A stretch of 26,421 nucleotides of DNA from Gammaproteobacteria bacterium (GTDB lineage Bacteria; Pseudomonadota; Gammaproteobacteria; UBA9214), in NCBI GenBank assembly GCA_029864225.1, contig JAOTTU010000010.1:1-26421 (forward strand), written 5' to 3'. A program made the position numbers and the translations under genes. The notes below the pieces were generated by a model. The model made no database searches. It saw nothing but the letters and a program-made list of their open reading frames with translations, and was not told where the DNA came from. Below are positions 24,066 through 26,421 of this stretch, piece by piece (the first letter of the stretch is position 1; each line of letters begins with the position of its first letter).

Positions 24066-24803
24066 TCACCGGGCTTCCAGCATCAGGCGCTTGATTTCGG
24101 CCACCGCCGCGCCCAGCCCGGTAAACAGCGCACGCGCAATAATTGCGTGCCCGATGTTGAGTTCGCGAATATCGGGCAGTGCGGCAATGGTCTTGACGTT
24201 GTGATAATGCAAGCCGTGACCTGCGTGAACCCGCAGGCCGGCATCGACCCCGGCCCTGACGGCCTCGACAATGCGTGTCAGTTCCAAGCGCCGGGTAGCC
24301 CCATCAGCGGCATCGGCAAAGTGCCCGGTATGGATCTCGATACAGGGGGCACCGGCCTCGGCGGCAGCCGCCACCTGTTCAGGATCTGCGTCTATGAACA
24401 GTGATACACGCACACCGGCCGCCTCCAGTCGTGCACAGGCCTCCTTGATGCGCATCAACTGACCAGCCACATCCAGGCCACCTTCCGTGGTCAGTTCCTC
24501 GCGCCGTTCGGGTACCAGGCAACAGTCCTGCGGCTTGACGCGCTCGGCAATCGACAACATCTCCCCGGTGACCGCCATCTCCAGGTTCATGCGCGTCTGC
24601 AAGATGTCCTTGAGCACGATGACATCACGCTCCTGGATGTGTCGACGGTCCTCACGCAGGTGCAGCGTCACGCTGTCAGCGCCTGACTGTTCCGCCAGGA
24701 TAGCCGCCTGCACCGGGTCCGGGTAACGCGTACCGCGCGCCTGCCGCAGGCTGGCCACGTGATCGATATTCACGCCGAGCAGTATTTCCGATTCAGTAGC
24801 CAT
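24066..24803 (-). CDS. pdxJ: Pyridoxine 5'-phosphate synthase
   Basis: PdxJ condenses 1-deoxyxylulose 5-phosphate with 3-amino-2-oxopropyl phosphate in the DXP-dependent vitamin B6 pathway. The 245-residue TIM-barrel begins with LLGVNIDHVASLRQARGT and contains SVTLHLREDRRHI, the central CLVPERREELTTEGG loop (about 97-111) and the C-terminal GHGLHYHNVKTIA and ELNIGHAIIARAL phosphate-binding segments. It lies 18 nt downstream of recO, in the common gammaproteobacterial order era-recO-pdxJ-acpS. Confidence 0.97.
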   Translation of the reverse strand: MATESEILLGVNIDHVASLRQARGTRYPDPVQAAILAEQSGADSVTLHLREDRRHIQERDVIVLKDILQTRMNLEMAVTGEMLSIAERVKPQDCCLVPERREELTTEGGLDVAGQLMRIKEACARLEAAGVRVSLFIDADPEQVAAAAEAGAPCIEIHTGHFADAADGATRRLELTRIVEAVRAGVDAGLRVHAGHGLHYHNVKTIAALPDIRELNIGHAIIARALFTGLGAAVAEIKRLMLEAR

Positions 24804-24821
24804 CTCAAATAATTCCTTGCA

Positions 24822-25580
24822 TCAGTTCATTCCGCTGCGGGACCCTGCTTCCCGTCCCTCTTCCGACAGGGTCGCCAGCTGCCGCAGCACCTCCCGGGTC
24901 TTGAGTGGCCGCGATCCCAGGTAGAGTGCCAGCACTGCCCGCATCAGCTGTTTGACCTCATGGCAGCAGGCTGGATCAACAAGACGCTCGCGGTGCAGCG
25001 CGGACAGACTGGAGCCGCGCAGGAAGATACCCTGTGCGCATTTCCGCTCGCGCCGCACGGGGCCGCGCTCCGGCAGGTATTCATACCAGGCATCAGCGTC
25101 TATAGGCAGCCCGCTATCCGCCTCGTGGTCAAGCAGCAAGCCATAACCCAGCGCCTGCAGCATGCGCTTCTCGAATATCCGCAGTACCGGCTCCTCGGCA
25201 ACATCGATGCTGCGGATGGCCTCCGCATAGGCATCGAATATCTCGGGATGGGGATCATGCCGCGCCAGCAGTCGCATAATCAACTCGTTCATGTAGTACG
25301 CACTCAGCAAGCGCCGGCCGGCAAGCAGGCCGGTGGCCATGGGGAGCTCGAGCCCGGTCAGGGTCCCGAGTTCGCCGCGCAGGCTCCAGGACAGCAGCAG
25401 GGGCCTGAAATTCTGCATCTGCCCGCGCCAGCGCGCCTTGGCCGAACGCGCACCACGCGCAACCAGTCCAAGCCGGCCATAACCCCTGGCAAACACCTCC
25501 AGCAACAGACTGGAATCACGGTAGGGATAATGATGCAGGATGAAGGCGGGCTCGAGCGCGACTTTCCTATGGGTATTCAT
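24822..25580 (-). CDS. recO: DNA repair protein RecO
   Basis: RecO anneals single strands and, with RecR, loads RecA onto SSB-coated DNA. The 252-residue protein starts with an OB-fold (about 1-85), containing AFILHHYPYRDSSLLLEVF and LVARGARSAKARWRG, as in the family. The helical C-terminal domain includes YYMNELIMRLLARHDPH and the LALYLGSRPLKTREVLRQL motif. It lacks the four-cysteine zinc site of some RecO proteins, as gammaproteobacterial RecO usually does. It starts 42 nt after era. Confidence 0.94.
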   Translation of the reverse strand: MNTHRKVALEPAFILHHYPYRDSSLLLEVFARGYGRLGLVARGARSAKARWRGQMQNFRPLLLSWSLRGELGTLTGLELPMATGLLAGRRLLSAYYMNELIMRLLARHDPHPEIFDAYAEAIRSIDVAEEPVLRIFEKRMLQALGYGLLLDHEADSGLPIDADAWYEYLPERGPVRRERKCAQGIFLRGSSLSALHRERLVDPACCHEVKQLMRAVLALYLGSRPLKTREVLRQLATLSEEGREAGSRSGMN

Positions 25581-25622
25581 AGGAAAATCCCGGGCACCGC
25601 TAGTGGCGGGAATCCGTAGAAC

Positions 25623-26421
25623 CTATTCATCAGCATATCCCAGACTCCGCAACGCCCGTTCGTCATCGGCCCAGCCCTCCTTGACTTTGACCCAGAGCTT
25701 CAGGTTGACCTTGCTGTCGAGCAGCTGCTCGATATCAAGGCGCGCCTGCTGGCCCACCTCCTTGAGCACCCGGCCCTGCTTGCCGATGACGATGTTCTTC
25801 TGGCTCTGGCGCTCCACCCAGATCAAGGCGTGGATGTGGATAATATTCGCTGCCCGGCGGAAGTCCTCGATCTCCACCGTCAGCCCGTAGGGCAATTCCT
25901 TGCCCAGCTTGCGGAACAGCTTCTCCCGTACCCGTTCCGCCACCAGGAAGCGCTCGCTGCGGTCAGTGACCTGGTCCTCGGGATAGAACGGCGTGGACTC
26001 CGGCAGCAGGGCCTCCACACAGGCCTCCAGCCCCTCGAGATTGTCGCCCCTGGTCGCGGACAGCGGAATGATCTGTTCAAACGAACGCTTGCCGGACAGT
26101 GCCTGCAGCGCGGGCAGCAGTTCTTCCTTGTTGGCGATCAGGTCCACCTTGTTTACCGCCAGCACCACCGGGCAACGGACACGCTCCAGTTCCTTCAGCA
26201 CCAGGTCGTCGTCGGCTGTCCAGCGCATGCCCTCGACGATAAACACCACCACGTCCACGTCCCGCATGGCCTGGCTTGCCGCACGGTTCATCTGGCGGTT
26301 CATGGCACGCCCGCTGTAGCCATGCAGACCCGGCGTATCGACATAGATGAACTGCGCCGTTTTCCCGGTCTTGATCCCGAGTATGCGGTGACGGGTGGTC
26401 TGCGGGCGCTTCGAGGTGATA
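25623..26421 (-). CDS. era: GTPase Era (5' end outside the window)
   Basis: Era is an essential GTPase that binds the 3' end of 16S rRNA and helps mature the 30S subunit. The window holds 265 C-terminal codons; about 35-40 N-terminal residues with the P-loop lie beyond 26421. The visible sequence opens with the switch I stretch ITSKRPQTTRHRILGI, then G3 DTPGLH and G4 NKVD. The KH RNA-binding domain follows, with the VIGKQGRVLKEVG loop. An in-frame ATG at 26303 is internal and not the start, because conserved Era sequence continues upstream of it. Confidence 0.96.
   Translation of the reverse strand, partial: ITSKRPQTTRHRILGIKTGKTAQFIYVDTPGLHGYSGRAMNRQMNRAASQAMRDVDVVVFIVEGMRWTADDDLVLKELERVRCPVVLAVNKVDLIANKEELLPALQALSGKRSFEQIIPLSATRGDNLEGLEACVEALLPESTPFYPEDQVTDRSERFLVAERVREKLFRKLGKELPYGLTVEIEDFRRAANIIHIHALIWVERQSQKNIVIGKQGRVLKEVGQQARLDIEQLLDSKVNLKLWVKVKEGWADDERALRSLGYADE

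Overview
The window is chromosomal DNA from a GC-rich gammaproteobacterium. Gene order supports this: era-recO-pdxJ-acpS at the right end, and ilvI-ilvH-ilvC-psd-pssA-leuA in the middle. Both resemble Chromatiales-type or other free-living sulfur- or ammonia-oxidiser-like genomes. I cannot name a species. Almost everything is core housekeeping; the accessory signal lies at the left edge and in three intergenic repeat clusters.

Left edge (1-1409): an AT-rich segment holds an rpfF-type crotonase, the synthase for diffusible signal factor (DSF) fatty acids. It is preceded by a 36-codon ORF that overlaps its start, a candidate promoter and an 18-bp palindrome. A degenerate tRNA-like sequence lies beyond its 3' end. 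From 1410 to 6090 come a UMF1-type MFS transporter, a YcgN-type Cys-cluster protein, release factor 3 (prfC), rimI and a family 4 uracil-DNA glycosylase.

Middle (6087-12800): on the minus strand, transcription runs ilvI-ilvH-ilvC-psd-pssA-leuA-udg. It joins branched-chain amino acid synthesis to phosphatidylserine/phosphatidylethanolamine synthesis. The ilv transcript begins with an intrinsic terminator inside its leader. leuA has its own near-consensus promoter, a Leu-rich mini-ORF and two competing RNA pairings, which together suggest leucine-responsive attenuation. The psd homologue has lost both the self-cleavage Gly-Ser (now Gly-Ala) and the conserved His, so it looks like a pseudoenzyme.

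Plus-strand block (12957-16498): DUF4124 protein, MIF-like tautomerase, second DUF4124 protein, proS, and a lytic transglycosylase that overlaps proS.

Right part (16499-26421): rlmD and a PolB-type 3'-5' exonuclease are separated and flanked by three clusters of a dispersed repeat (CACCGCAGAGACGCAGAG-like). In each cluster, direct copies lie on the left and inverted copies on the right, so each can fold into a long hairpin. Then come a YdbL/YdbH-type envelope pair, cysM, an orphan Hpt phosphotransfer protein where many relatives carry the gacS/barA kinase, and acpS-pdxJ-recO-era (era is cut by the window end).
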